Shown: one piece after another, positions 36,914 through 45,151 of the stretch
How positions within the stretch are numbered: the first letter of the stretch is position 1
Layout of the letters: each line of letters starts with the position of its first letter
Assembly: GCF_041360795.1 (NCBI RefSeq)
Contig: NZ_JBFUPW010000002.1
Span: forward strand, 372,001-436,000
Source: Arthrobacter_E sp041360795
GTDB lineage: Bacteria > Actinomycetota > Actinomycetes > Actinomycetales > Micrococcaceae
DNA length: 64,000 nucleotides
Direction of reading: 5' to 3'
Translations under genes and position numbers: made by a program
The notes under the pieces: generated by a model
Told to the model about the DNA's origin: nothing
Seen by the model: the letters and a program-made list of their open reading frames with translations, nothing else
Database searches by the model: none

Positions 36914-39502
36914 GTGGCAGGCCAGCAGAAGAAGTACCCGTACCGCACCCGGCCGTGGGCGGCGATCGTGCTGGGCGGGCTCACGGGTCTCATGGCCCTG
37001 ATCGGGATCGCCCTGAACATCCCCACGTCGACGGTGACGGTCGAGGTGCACGGCTCCGCGGTGTCGGAGAGCCAGGTGCGGGCGGCCCTCGGCGGGCCGC
37101 TGAAAGCCTACGAACCGACCCGGCTCCTCGTGTGCGACGCCGGAACCGCGCCTCAGTGCTCCGCTCCGCGGGCGGGGACGGTCGCCGTCGTCGTCAACGG
37201 GACGTTCGCGGGGGCGCGGATCCAGAAGGGCTGGTTGCCGGTCCCCCACAATCAGAAGAACTACGACCCGGATGGCGACGACATGGTGTTCGACGCCTTC
37301 GCCAACGCCTACCATGCCGGTCAGCGCGCCGGAGCGGCCGCGCTGGCCGCTCGCGCCGCCGTCGACGCGCAATCCCAGGCGATCGGCCGCACGCCGCTCG
37401 GATGGCTCGCGCTCACGGCCGCCGGAACCCTCGGCACCGTGGTCCTGGCCCGGCGTCACGCGGCGCGGATGAGGGACGCCCGGAAGCTCTGGCATGACCT
37501 CGCCGTCGGGTCCCGGCATCTGGCCACGGTGACCCTCGATCTGGAGCTGACCCGGCTCGCTTCCGAACAGCTCGCCGACGCACCCGCTTCGACCACGACC
37601 GCCCGGCTGAAGGCCTCGGCCGAAGAGGTCAGCCGCCGGTCGCTCGAACTCACCCGCGCCGAGGCCGGACTCTACGAGCGTCTCCCCCGCGGGATGCCGA
37701 CCATGAACGACCTGACCCCGGAGGACGCGGCCGCCTTCCGCCGCACCGCCACGGCGCTGGACGAACTCGACGACGGCGTGGTGCAGGGCACCGCGCTGGT
37801 GCTCGGCACTCCGACGGCCTCCCTCGCCTGGGATCTGAACGCGCGACCGTACCTGGACGCCGCGGACCACGTGCGGACGCTGGCGCGGGAAGCAGGACTC
37901 GCTCTGGAAGGCGGGCTGGGCACCGCGGTCCGGCGGCTGGAGGACGTCAGGGCCTCCCTCCTGCCGCTCGGCTCCCGCTGGAACGACGGCGCGTCCGCCG
38001 ATCCGCCGGACGGTGAGGATGCCATCGCGGCGCTCCTGGCGGCAGCGGAGGACACCTCGGAGGCGCTCCGCCAGGCGCTGCATGCCGGGCTTGCCCCGGA
38101 TCGCGGGCTGAACGCCGACACGGCCCTCGAGCGCGTCCAGGAGCTCTCCGTGCGACAGCCCGGTCCCCCGTTGCTCCGCGCGCTCTGGGGGTCGCCGTCG
38201 GCCGCCCCGGCTGCTGTCACGGGTGCAGTCACGGGTGTGCGGAGAAGCCTCAGCCGACAGACGCGGCCGGCGGAGAAGCTCCCAGAACAGCTCCCGGCAC
38301 AGCCCGGCTTCGACGGACTGAGCCTTGACGGCCTCGACGCCTGGTGGGAGGAGACCCGCGCATCCCTCGGTCTCGCCCCGGTCCTGCGCCCTGATGAGGG
38401 CCGTGGACACGGGCGCGTCCCCTGGTGGCGGGCCGGCCAGGATCCGGCCGCGGAGAATCGGACGTCCGACCGCAAGGCCTGGCGCCCCGTCCTGGCGCTC
38501 GGTGCGCTGATGGTGGTGATCGTCGCCGGGACCCAGGGCGCGCTGATCGTGGGCACCGTGCTCGGCCAGGACAAGCCGGTGCACTTCGTCTCGCTGCCCA
38601 CCGGCCCGGGGTGGCAGAGTCTCGCGGAGGCAGACGCGGGCGCTTCCGCGGTCCGCGCCTTCGTCCCGTGGCGCCTCGCCGTCCTCGAGATCCCCGCGGA
38701 CCCGACCGAGGACGTCGTCGTCAAGGCCAGGCCGGACGAATACTCGACCGGCCGGGAATTCACCAGCCTGAGCAGCACGCGCACCACCGAGCTGCTGCGC
38801 ACCGCATTCACCCGGCGCCCCGAACTGGTCGATCCGGCCACCGGCGATCTGTACCCGGACGTCATGGTGAACGTGGTGCGCCCTGTAGGCCAGGGCGAAT
38901 ACCGCGAGATCGGCCTCGCTTGGGGCCCCACGCCGGCGCCCCGCCTGTCGGGAGACCATCTGAGCAGTGGTGGCAGCGACTACGCCGATGACCCCCGGGG
39001 CCTCGCTTACACGCTGACCTACCGGCTCAAGCAGGACCTGGCCGAGAGCCTCGGCAAACCGGCCTGGACCGAGACCGAAGCCGCCAAGGTCGGCGTCGGG
39101 GCCGGGGCCGTGCTCCTGGTGGTCCTCCTGTTCGCCATCCCCTCCGCCATCGGCCGGCTCCGTCGCGATCGCACGGTGTCTCGGAAGGAGAACGACCAGA
39201 GGCTGCGCGAGATCCGCACCGAGCTGGAGACCCTGTTTCTCGCCGAGGACTCCGCGGCTCTCGACGCCGTGACGGCCGAGGCGGCGCACGGGACACCAGA
39301 GCTGGAGGACCGGCGGCTCCGCGTCCGCGCGCAGACCCTCGCGCTGCGGCGATGCGAGGAACTGGAGACCCGCCATCGGCGAGCGCGCGGGCAGGAGACT
39401 CAGGCATTCGACGTCGAGCGGCTGGGCGGACTCGTGAGCGCCCTCACGAGCCGCGAGCGCGATCTGGGGCAGCGCGTGCGCGCGTATCTGGCGACGCTCT
39501 AG
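36914..39502 (+). CDS. Large membrane protein of unknown function (possible DUF5129 family)
   Basis: An 862-aa protein with one helix near the N-terminus (15-37), another near 160-180, a long cytoplasmic middle part rich in Arg/Leu/Glu/Ala helices (190-510), a helix near 528-548, an extracytoplasmic stretch and a last helix near 730-752 followed by a charged helical tail. I recognise no catalytic motif. It may belong to the actinobacterial DUF5129 group, but I am not sure. The GTG start is preceded by AGGGGA. It sits between fumC and an orphan prepilin peptidase and appears to have its own transcript. Confidence 0.62.
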   Translation: MAGQQKKYPYRTRPWAAIVLGGLTGLMALIGIALNIPTSTVTVEVHGSAVSESQVRAALGGPLKAYEPTRLLVCDAGTAPQCSAPRAGTVAVVVNGTFAGARIQKGWLPVPHNQKNYDPDGDDMVFDAFANAYHAGQRAGAAALAARAAVDAQSQAIGRTPLGWLALTAAGTLGTVVLARRHAARMRDARKLWHDLAVGSRHLATVTLDLELTRLASEQLADAPASTTTARLKASAEEVSRRSLELTRAEAGLYERLPRGMPTMNDLTPEDAAAFRRTATALDELDDGVVQGTALVLGTPTASLAWDLNARPYLDAADHVRTLAREAGLALEGGLGTAVRRLEDVRASLLPLGSRWNDGASADPPDGEDAIAALLAAAEDTSEALRQALHAGLAPDRGLNADTALERVQELSVRQPGPPLLRALWGSPSAAPAAVTGAVTGVRRSLSRQTRPAEKLPEQLPAQPGFDGLSLDGLDAWWEETRASLGLAPVLRPDEGRGHGRVPWWRAGQDPAAENRTSDRKAWRPVLALGALMVVIVAGTQGALIVGTVLGQDKPVHFVSLPTGPGWQSLAEADAGASAVRAFVPWRLAVLEIPADPTEDVVVKARPDEYSTGREFTSLSSTRTTELLRTAFTRRPELVDPATGDLYPDVMVNVVRPVGQGEYREIGLAWGPTPAPRLSGDHLSSGGSDYADDPRGLAYTLTYRLKQDLAESLGKPAWTETEAAKVGVGAGAVLLVVLLFAIPSAIGRLRRDRTVSRKENDQRLREIRTELETLFLAEDSAALDAVTAEAAHGTPELEDRRLRVRAQTLALRRCEELETRHRRARGQETQAFDVERLGGLVSALTSRERDLGQRVRAYLATL

Positions 39503-39540
39503 CGCGCGACGCCGGGCCGCCGTCGCGCGTCAGCCTTTCC

Positions 39541-40209
39541 TCAGGCGGGCAGCGCCAGCGCCATGGCGGCGCCGGCGATCATGAACGGTCCGAAGGGGAT
39601 CGAGTCGCGCCATCCCACCCGCCGGGACAGCACCAGGCCCAGGGCCGTGAGTCCAGCCAGGGTGAAGGCGAGCAGCGTCCCGAGCAGCAGGGCCCACCAG
39701 CCGACGTAGCCCAGGTGCATCCCGAGCACGCCGGCGAGTTTCACGTCGCCGAAACCGAGGCTGGACGGGTTCACGGCGCGCAGGAGGAAGTGGAACAGCC
39801 AGGCGAGGACGCCCCCGGCGATCACTCGCAGTCCCCAGACGCCCCAGAGTGGCGCGGCCAGATCTTCCCGCTGTTCGAACAGGGAAGTGAGCCACTCCGC
39901 GGAGCCCGGTGCACCGTGGCCGGTGAAGCCACCGGGACTGAAGACTTCGTTCGCCGACGGAGCATAGGCGACCCAGCCGATGTCGGACGGGAGGTTGCCC
40001 GCGCACCCGCAAGCCGCCAGCAGCAGCACTCCCGAAACCACCGCCCAGGGCAGCATGATCCGGTCCGGGAGGAGGCGGGTCTTCGCATCGATCCAGGCCA
40101 GGCGCCCCGCCGCGTACAGGAAGACGAGCACCACCAGGGCCAGGAGGACGAGAGTGGCGAGCGGCCAGCCGGCGCCGAGATCCCAGAGCAGGGTCATCCG
40201 TGTGAGCAT
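39541..40209 (-). CDS. Prepilin peptidase (A24 family, TadV/CpaA-like)
   Basis: A 222-aa polytopic aspartic protease that cleaves type IV or Flp prepilin leaders. Both catalytic aspartates are present: D41 in AWIDAKTRLLPDR and D155 in the GxGD motif GFGDVKLAG. About five membrane helices are visible, and the cytoplasmic methylase domain of the long PilD form is absent, as in TadV/CpaA. No pilin, secretion ATPase or tad gene lies nearby, so its substrate is encoded elsewhere. It is convergent with the large membrane protein gene, only 38 bp away. Confidence 0.86.
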   Translation of the reverse strand: MLTRMTLLWDLGAGWPLATLVLLALVVLVFLYAAGRLAWIDAKTRLLPDRIMLPWAVVSGVLLLAACGCAGNLPSDIGWVAYAPSANEVFSPGGFTGHGAPGSAEWLTSLFEQREDLAAPLWGVWGLRVIAGGVLAWLFHFLLRAVNPSSLGFGDVKLAGVLGMHLGYVGWWALLLGTLLAFTLAGLTALGLVLSRRVGWRDSIPFGPFMIAGAAMALALPA

Positions 40210-40362
40210 GAGCCGACCCTAACGGGGCTGCCGTGGCAGGGCCATTCACACGTGAGTCTCCCCGGCTGTCCCCGGCTCTCCCCGCCCCCGACGACCGGCC
40301 ACAGCGGGCCTGCCGGTCCGCCGCGCGTTGGCCGGAGCAGTGCGTTGGCTAGACTCGTCGCC

Positions 40363-41013
40363 ATGCTGACTCTCGAGGAGATCTTCCCGCCCTTCGGCCT
40401 GGTCCTGCGCGCCCCTCGCGTGGAGCTCCGCCTGATCCGCGACACCGAACTCCCCGAGCTCATCGAGGCGGTCCGGTCCGGTATTCACGAGCCCGGCAAA
40501 TCACCCTTCTCGGTCGCCTGGTCCGAGGCCCCCGAACACGAGCTTCCGGCGAACACCGCGCAGTTCCACTGGGGTTCGCGCTCCCGGTTCACACCCGAGC
40601 ACTGGGACCTGGCCTTCGGGATCTGGCACGACGGGGAGCTGATCGGTTCCCAGTCCCTCATGGCCAAGGAGTTCGCGGCGTTCCGCGTGGTGTCGAGCGG
40701 GTCCTGGATGCGGAAGTCGTCACAGGGACGGGGGCTCGGCAAGGAGATGCGGGCGGCCATTCTGCTGTACGCCTTCGACCATCTGGGCGCCGAGGTCGCG
40801 GAATCCGCCGCCGCCGTGTGGAACGAGCGGTCCCTCGGGGTGTCACATGCTCTGGGGTACCGGGACAACGGCCGGCACCGCGAACCATCCGCGCAGGGTC
40901 CCGCCGAGATCCAACAGCTCCGGCTGGACTCCGCGGACTTCCGGAGGCCCGACTGGGACCTGGAGGTCGAAGGCCACGAGGCCTTCGCTCGCTTCATCGG
41001 CCTGGACGCCTGA
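40363..41013 (+). CDS. GNAT-family N-acetyltransferase (RimJ/RimL-like)
   Basis: A 216-aa acetyltransferase with N-terminal RVELRLIRDTELPELIEAV, typical of RimJ/RimL-type enzymes, and the acetyl-CoA loop SSQGRGLGKEMRAAILLY near residues 119-136. The acceptor (protein N-terminus or small molecule) is unknown. The ATG at 40363 is chosen over a much longer open frame that crosses the prepilin peptidase gene on the other strand. A type B hairpin repeat lies 39 bp downstream. Confidence 0.82.
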   Translation: MLTLEEIFPPFGLVLRAPRVELRLIRDTELPELIEAVRSGIHEPGKSPFSVAWSEAPEHELPANTAQFHWGSRSRFTPEHWDLAFGIWHDGELIGSQSLMAKEFAAFRVVSSGSWMRKSSQGRGLGKEMRAAILLYAFDHLGAEVAESAAAVWNERSLGVSHALGYRDNGRHREPSAQGPAEIQQLRLDSADFRRPDWDLEVEGHEAFARFIGLDA

Positions 41014-41052
41014 GCGCACGGCCCCATCCGCCGTCGCGCCCTCACCCCCGCT

Positions 41053-41113
41053 CGCGAACCGCCACTCGGTGCCCGAACACCCCACGGATACGGGCACCTA
41101 GTGGCGGTTCGCG
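41053..41113. repeat. Long intergenic hairpin (type B, copy 1)
   Basis: Arms of 23 bp (41053-41075 and 41091-41113) pair with one mismatch. The arm core GAACCGCCACTNGGTGCCCG recurs at 41788-41848, so the two are copies of one element. Confidence 0.82.
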
Positions 41114-41191
41114 TGGAAGCAGGGCACCGAAAAAGTCCGTGCTCTCGTGCCGCCCCGCTCCTACGATGAAGCGAGGAAGGAAGTGGCATCC

Positions 41192-41803
41192 ATGAAATTG
41201 ACCACCATGACGCAGGTGACCCTCGACGGCGTCGCGCAAGGCAACGGCGGGGCGACGGAACAGGACATCCGAAACGGCTTCACACGGGGCGGCTGGGCGA
41301 TGGGCGCGTTCGACGACGAGACGTTCACCTTCATCGTCGAGACCTATCAGCGGGCCGGGGCTTTCCTCTTCGGCCGGACCACCTACGACGTCTTCGCGCC
41401 CTACTGGGGTTCGATGCCGCCCGGCGGCCATGCCATCGCGGACGCCCTGAACCGCGCTCCCAAATATCTGGTTTCGTCGTCCGAACCCGAGACCGCCTGG
41501 GAGGGCACCACCCGGCTCAGCGGGGATTTGGAAACCCGGATCCGGGAGCTGAAGGACGCGCCGGGCGGCGATCTCCAGGTCCACGGGAGTGTCAGACTGG
41601 TCCGCTGGCTCCTAGAACGCGGCCTCGTGGATGAACTGACCCTGCTGGTGGTGCCCGTCGTGCTGGGACAGGGCGATCGGCTGTTCCCGCAGGACGGTCC
41701 GGACCTCGCACTCGAGCTGCTCAGCTCGCGCACCGACAGCCGCGGTGTGCTCACGCTCGTCTACCGTCCCGACGGCCCGCCCACGTACCCGAACCGCCAA
41801 TAG
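41192..41803 (+). CDS. Dihydrofolate-reductase-fold protein (RibD C-terminal family)
   Basis: A 203-aa protein of the RibD C-terminal/DHFR-like family: MTQVTLDGVAQGNGG at the N-terminus, FLFGRTTYDVFAPYW in the middle and LVDELTLLVVPVVLGQGDRLF near the end. These stand-alone proteins are probably NADPH-dependent reductases of unknown substrate. The ATG at 41192 follows GAGGAAGG. The last residues (YPNRQ and stop) are encoded by the left arm of a hairpin repeat, suggesting the element inserted at or has extended into the gene end. Confidence 0.86.
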   Translation: MKLTTMTQVTLDGVAQGNGGATEQDIRNGFTRGGWAMGAFDDETFTFIVETYQRAGAFLFGRTTYDVFAPYWGSMPPGGHAIADALNRAPKYLVSSSEPETAWEGTTRLSGDLETRIRELKDAPGGDLQVHGSVRLVRWLLERGLVDELTLLVVPVVLGQGDRLFPQDGPDLALELLSSRTDSRGVLTLVYRPDGPPTYPNRQ

Positions 41804-41848
41804 GTGCCCTGATCCGGGAGGGATTCGGGCACCTACTGGCGGTTCGGG
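41788..41848. repeat. Long intergenic hairpin (type B, copy 2)
   Basis: Arms of 22 bp (41788-41809 and 41827-41848) pair with one mismatch. It shares the arm core with the copy at 41053-41113, overlaps the stop codon of the DHFR-fold gene and lies before the convergent phoH. Confidence 0.85.
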
Positions 41849-41882
41849 CGGGGCACGGTCCGCGTGGGGTGTGAGCGGAGGC

Positions 41883-43307
41883 CTAGATCTCCGCGCCTTC
41901 CAGCAGTTCCGTGACGAGAGCCGCGATCGGCGAGCGCTCACTCCGGGTCAGGGTCATGTGCGCGAACAGCGGGTGCCCCTTGAGCGTCTCGACGACGGCG
42001 GCGATCCCGTCATGGCGTCCGACGCGCAGATTGTCGCGCTGCGCGACGTCGTGGGTGAGGACGATCTTGGAGTTCTGCCCCATGCGGCTCATCACGGTGA
42101 GAAGCACGTTCTTCTCGAGGGACTGGGCTTCGTCCACGATCACGAACGAATCGTGCAGCGAGCGTCCGCGGATGTGCGTGAGCGGGAGGACCTCCAGCAT
42201 GCCGCGGTCCATGACCTCCTCAACCACCTCCTGGGAGACCAGAGCGCCGAGGGTGTCGAACACGGCCTGCGCCCAGGGGTTCATCTTCTCCGCCTCGGAG
42301 CCCGGCAGGTAGCCGAGTTCCTGGCCGCCCACCGCGTACAGGGGCCGGAAGACCACTACTTTCCGGTGTTCCTGGCGTTCCAGGACAGCCTCGAGGCCGG
42401 CGCAGAGGGCCAGGGCCGACTTGCCGGTGCCCGCCCGGCCGCCGAGGGACACGATCCCGACCGAGGGGTCCATCAGCATGTCGATCGCCAGCCGCTGTTC
42501 CGCCGAACGCCCGTGGAGGCCGAACACGTCGCGGTCGCCCTTGACGAGACGGACCTGCTTGTCGGCGCCCACCCGGCCGAGGGCCGAACCACGCGGCGAG
42601 AGCATCACCAGACCGGTGTTCACCGGGAGTTCGGCCGCGGCCGGGATCAGCACCGGTTCGTGGCCGTAAAGGGTGGAGACCTCCTCCTCGGTGACGTCCA
42701 GCTCGGACAGACCCGTCCAGCCGGTGTCCTTGACGAGTTCGTTGCGGTATTCGTCGGCGGCCAGGCCCATGGCGGAGGCCTTCACGCGCATGGGCAGATC
42801 CTTGGACACCACGGTCACATCGTGGCCCTCATCGGCGAGGTTCTTGGCGACCGCCAGGATGCGCGCGTCGTTGTCGCCGGACCGGAAGCCGGCCGGAAGC
42901 ACCTCGGCGCTGATGTGGTTCAGTTCCACCCGCAGCGTGCCGCCGTCGGTCCCGAGCGGGATGGGCCGGTTGAGGCTGCCATGCTCGACCCGGAGGTCAT
43001 CCAGCAGCCGCAGTGCCTTGCGAGCGAAGTAGCCCAGCTCGGGATCGTGGCGTTTGCCCTCCAGCTCGGCGATCACGACCACCGGGACGATGACCTCGTG
43101 CTCAGCGAAACGCAGCAGGGCCCGCGGATCGGAGAGCAGGACGGAGGTGTCGATCACGAAACTGCGGCCAGCGGGCGCCTGGTCCGGGGCCGTCCCCGTC
43201 GTGGAACGCCCCCGCGTGGTGCGAGAGGTAGCTTTCTTCGCGGTGCTCTTTTTCGCACCGGTGCCCTGCGCCGTGTCGTTCGCGGTGGTCACATCGGAAA
43301 TAGCCAC
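41883..43307 (-). CDS. phoH2: PIN-PhoH family ATPase/ribonuclease (PhoH2)
   Basis: A 474-aa fusion of an N-terminal PIN nuclease domain (about 48-170) and a C-terminal PhoH ATPase. The PIN acidic residues are seen in FVIDTSVLLSDP, VIAELEGKRHD and SGDNDARILAVA. The Walker A motif GGRAGTGKSALAL is near 288-300 and Walker B IVDEAQ near 388. PhoH2 proteins act as sequence-biased RNA helicases and RNases. The first 45 residues are Lys/Thr/Ala-rich. The classic upstream antitoxin (phoAT) is not evident. The downstream hairpin separates it from the DHFR-fold gene. Confidence 0.93.
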   Translation of the reverse strand: MAISDVTTANDTAQGTGAKKSTAKKATSRTTRGRSTTGTAPDQAPAGRSFVIDTSVLLSDPRALLRFAEHEVIVPVVVIAELEGKRHDPELGYFARKALRLLDDLRVEHGSLNRPIPLGTDGGTLRVELNHISAEVLPAGFRSGDNDARILAVAKNLADEGHDVTVVSKDLPMRVKASAMGLAADEYRNELVKDTGWTGLSELDVTEEEVSTLYGHEPVLIPAAAELPVNTGLVMLSPRGSALGRVGADKQVRLVKGDRDVFGLHGRSAEQRLAIDMLMDPSVGIVSLGGRAGTGKSALALCAGLEAVLERQEHRKVVVFRPLYAVGGQELGYLPGSEAEKMNPWAQAVFDTLGALVSQEVVEEVMDRGMLEVLPLTHIRGRSLHDSFVIVDEAQSLEKNVLLTVMSRMGQNSKIVLTHDVAQRDNLRVGRHDGIAAVVETLKGHPLFAHMTLTRSERSPIAALVTELLEGAEI

Positions 43308-43363
43308 ATCAACTCCAGCCCCGGGCGCTCGCCCGGATTGATCTAGGTGAGGCGGTCGGCCCG

Positions 43364-43381
43364 GAGGCCGGATCCGGCCTC
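43364..43381. promoter_or_regulatory. Perfect 18-bp palindrome in the phoH leader region
   Basis: GAGGCCGGATCCGGCCTC is fully self-complementary and lies about 60 bp upstream of the phoH start in the 258-bp divergent gap. It could be an operator or an mRNA hairpin; no regulator is evident. Confidence 0.4.
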
Positions 43382-43565
43382 CCCCGCAGCTGGTGCGATT
43401 CCTCGCTCCATGGATGGCCTCCCGTGGCGCCGGGAGTGTTCCCCGGCGTTAGGACCACGCTAACCCCGGAGGCCCGGCCACGACAGCCGCCACGGCAAGC
43501 GCGGCGTTAATTTTCCGTGAACGGCCGAGTCCGGGACCACCGGGGCGCCCCGATAGGCTGGCATC

Positions 43566-44159
43566 ATGGCGACGACGACGATGCAGGAATGGGCGAGCGG
43601 GCTCTACACGGGCGAACTGACGGTGCTGCGGGGCCTTCTCCCCGAGGACCTCCCGGAGCTCACGGGCTGGTGGAACGACCCCGGACTCGCCGTGCTCCAG
43701 CGCTACACGACCTCGCCGCTTCTCACCGAGGACATCACCGAGCTGTTCCAGCAGTGGAGCAAGAACGACTCCATGAAGGCCGTGGGGTTCAGCATCATCG
43801 CTCAGAGCGGCGAGATGTCCCAGGGTGGCGAACTGGTGGGGCACGTGACCGCCTGGGGCATGAACCCGCGCGTCCGGACGGCGACGCTCGCCATCATGAT
43901 CGGCCCCCGCTATCAGGGGCAGGGCTTCGGCGGGGATGCCCTGCGCGTCATGCTGCGGGTCGTCTTCGAGGAGATGGCCGCTCACAAGGCCGCCCTGGAC
44001 ACCTGGTCCTTCAACGACCGCGCCCTGCGACTGTACCGTTCACTCGGTTTCGTCGAGGAGGGCCGGGAGCGCGACGCCGTGTTCCACCGCGGCGAGTTCC
44101 ACGACAAGGTGCATCTCGGCATGCTCGAGTCCGAATACCGCGAGCGGTACCGCAGCTAG
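43566..44159 (+). CDS. GNAT-family N-acetyltransferase
   Basis: A 197-aa acetyltransferase. The acetyl-CoA-binding core IMIGPRYQGQGFGGDALRVM is near 119-138, and NDRALRLYRSLGFVEEGRER follows, typical of RimJ/RimL-like GNATs. The N-terminal motif LTVLRGLLPEDLPELTGWW fits the same class. Substrate unknown. It is divergent from phoH and followed by a perfect 26-bp hairpin. Confidence 0.86.
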   Translation: MATTTMQEWASGLYTGELTVLRGLLPEDLPELTGWWNDPGLAVLQRYTTSPLLTEDITELFQQWSKNDSMKAVGFSIIAQSGEMSQGGELVGHVTAWGMNPRVRTATLAIMIGPRYQGQGFGGDALRVMLRVVFEEMAAHKAALDTWSFNDRALRLYRSLGFVEEGRERDAVFHRGEFHDKVHLGMLESEYRERYRS

Positions 44160-44174
44160 GCGACTCGCCGTCGT

Positions 44175-44237
44175 CGTTGTGTGCTCAGTTGTTGCGGGTG
44201 TTTCGCGGAATCACCCGCAACAACTGAGCACACAACG
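44175..44237. repeat. Long intergenic hairpin (type C), perfect 26-bp arms
   Basis: Arms 44175-44200 and 44212-44237 are perfectly complementary around an 11-nt loop. It lies between the convergent GNAT and Z-prenyl synthase genes and lacks a T-run. Confidence 0.87.
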
Positions 44238-44250
44238 CAATAGGGCACAG

Positions 44251-45012
44251 TCAGGTCCCGAAGCGGCGCTGCCGGCCCGCGTAGTCGCGGAGGGCGCGGA
44301 GGAAATCGACTTTGCGGAACGCCGGCCAGAGGGCCTCGCAGAAGTAGAACTCGCTGTACGCGCTCTGCCACATGAGGAATCCGGACAGACGCTGCTCTCC
44401 GGAGGTGCGGATGACAAGATCCGGATCGGGCTGGCCCGCGGTATAGAGGAAGCGCGAGATGTCCTCCACCGTGAGCGAGGTGGAGAGGGTTTCCAGGGTC
44501 TCGCCTCGCCCGGCGGCGTCCTTCATGAGCGCGCGCACGGCGTCGACGATCTCGCGCCGTCCGCCGTAGCCGACCGCTACGTTGACGTGCACGGCTTCCT
44601 GGACGGGGGTCTTATGAGTCAGGCGGTTGAGGCGTTCCGCGAGGTAATCCGGGAGCAGCTCCGGGGCGCCCATCGCGTGGACGGAGATGTTCTCGTCCTC
44701 GTCGAGGCGGTCGAGGGTGTCGGCGATGATCGTCATGAGTTCATCGAGTTCTTCGGAGGAGCGGCTCATGTTGTCGGTGGAGAGCATGTAGAGCGTGACG
44801 ACCTTGACGCCGAGCTCCTGGCACCAGTGCAGGAATTCCAGGATCTTGTCCGCGCCGGCCTGATGTCCCCGGCTCGAGGGTGCGTTGAACTGCTTGGCCC
44901 AGCGCCGGTTGCCGTCCACCATGACCCCGATATGGCCCGGGATGCGGTCCTTGGCCAGCCCGTGTTCCAAGCGGCGTTCGTACATGCCGTAGAGGAAATC
45001 CTGAATGCTCAT
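44251..45012 (-). CDS. uppS: Z-isoprenyl (polyprenyl) diphosphate synthase, UppS family
   Basis: A 253-aa cis-prenyltransferase that elongates isoprenyl diphosphate for the lipid carriers of cell-wall synthesis. The catalytic Asp is D33 in HIGVMVDGNRRWAKQ; the C-terminal signature DLVIRTSGEQRLSGFLMWQ is intact, as are GYGGRREIVDA and RALRDYAGRQRRFG. From memory, the copy adjacent to hemolysin III in mycobacteria (Rv1086) makes short-chain Z,E-farnesyl diphosphate, so this may be the short-chain enzyme. The ATG at 45012 follows GAGGTGGGA. Confidence 0.92.
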   Translation of the reverse strand: MSIQDFLYGMYERRLEHGLAKDRIPGHIGVMVDGNRRWAKQFNAPSSRGHQAGADKILEFLHWCQELGVKVVTLYMLSTDNMSRSSEELDELMTIIADTLDRLDEDENISVHAMGAPELLPDYLAERLNRLTHKTPVQEAVHVNVAVGYGGRREIVDAVRALMKDAAGRGETLETLSTSLTVEDISRFLYTAGQPDPDLVIRTSGEQRLSGFLMWQSAYSEFYFCEALWPAFRKVDFLRALRDYAGRQRRFGT

Positions 45013-45105
45013 CAAGTCCCACCTCTTCCCGTTCGCGCGTACCCGCGCCGCGGGACTTCCGTGTCCAAGGCTACCGCCTGAGAAACGCATTCCGGGGCAG
45101 CTTTC

Positions 45106-45125
45106 AGGTTACCGGTCGGTAACCT
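45106..45125. promoter_or_regulatory. 20-bp palindromic operator between uppS and hemolysin III
   Basis: Perfect 9-bp arms AGGTTACCG / CGGTAACCT flank GT. The form suits a TetR-family dimer. It lies 26 bp upstream of the hemolysin III start and about 95 bp from uppS, so it can control either gene. Confidence 0.5.
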
Positions 45126-45151
45126 ACGGAAGCGTAAGTTAGCATGGAGGC

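Noticed and set aside
41053..41848. CRISPR array or insertion-sequence ends
   Set aside because: Only two copies 0.7 kb apart, each a self-complementary hairpin, with no transposase or cas gene and no regular spacers.
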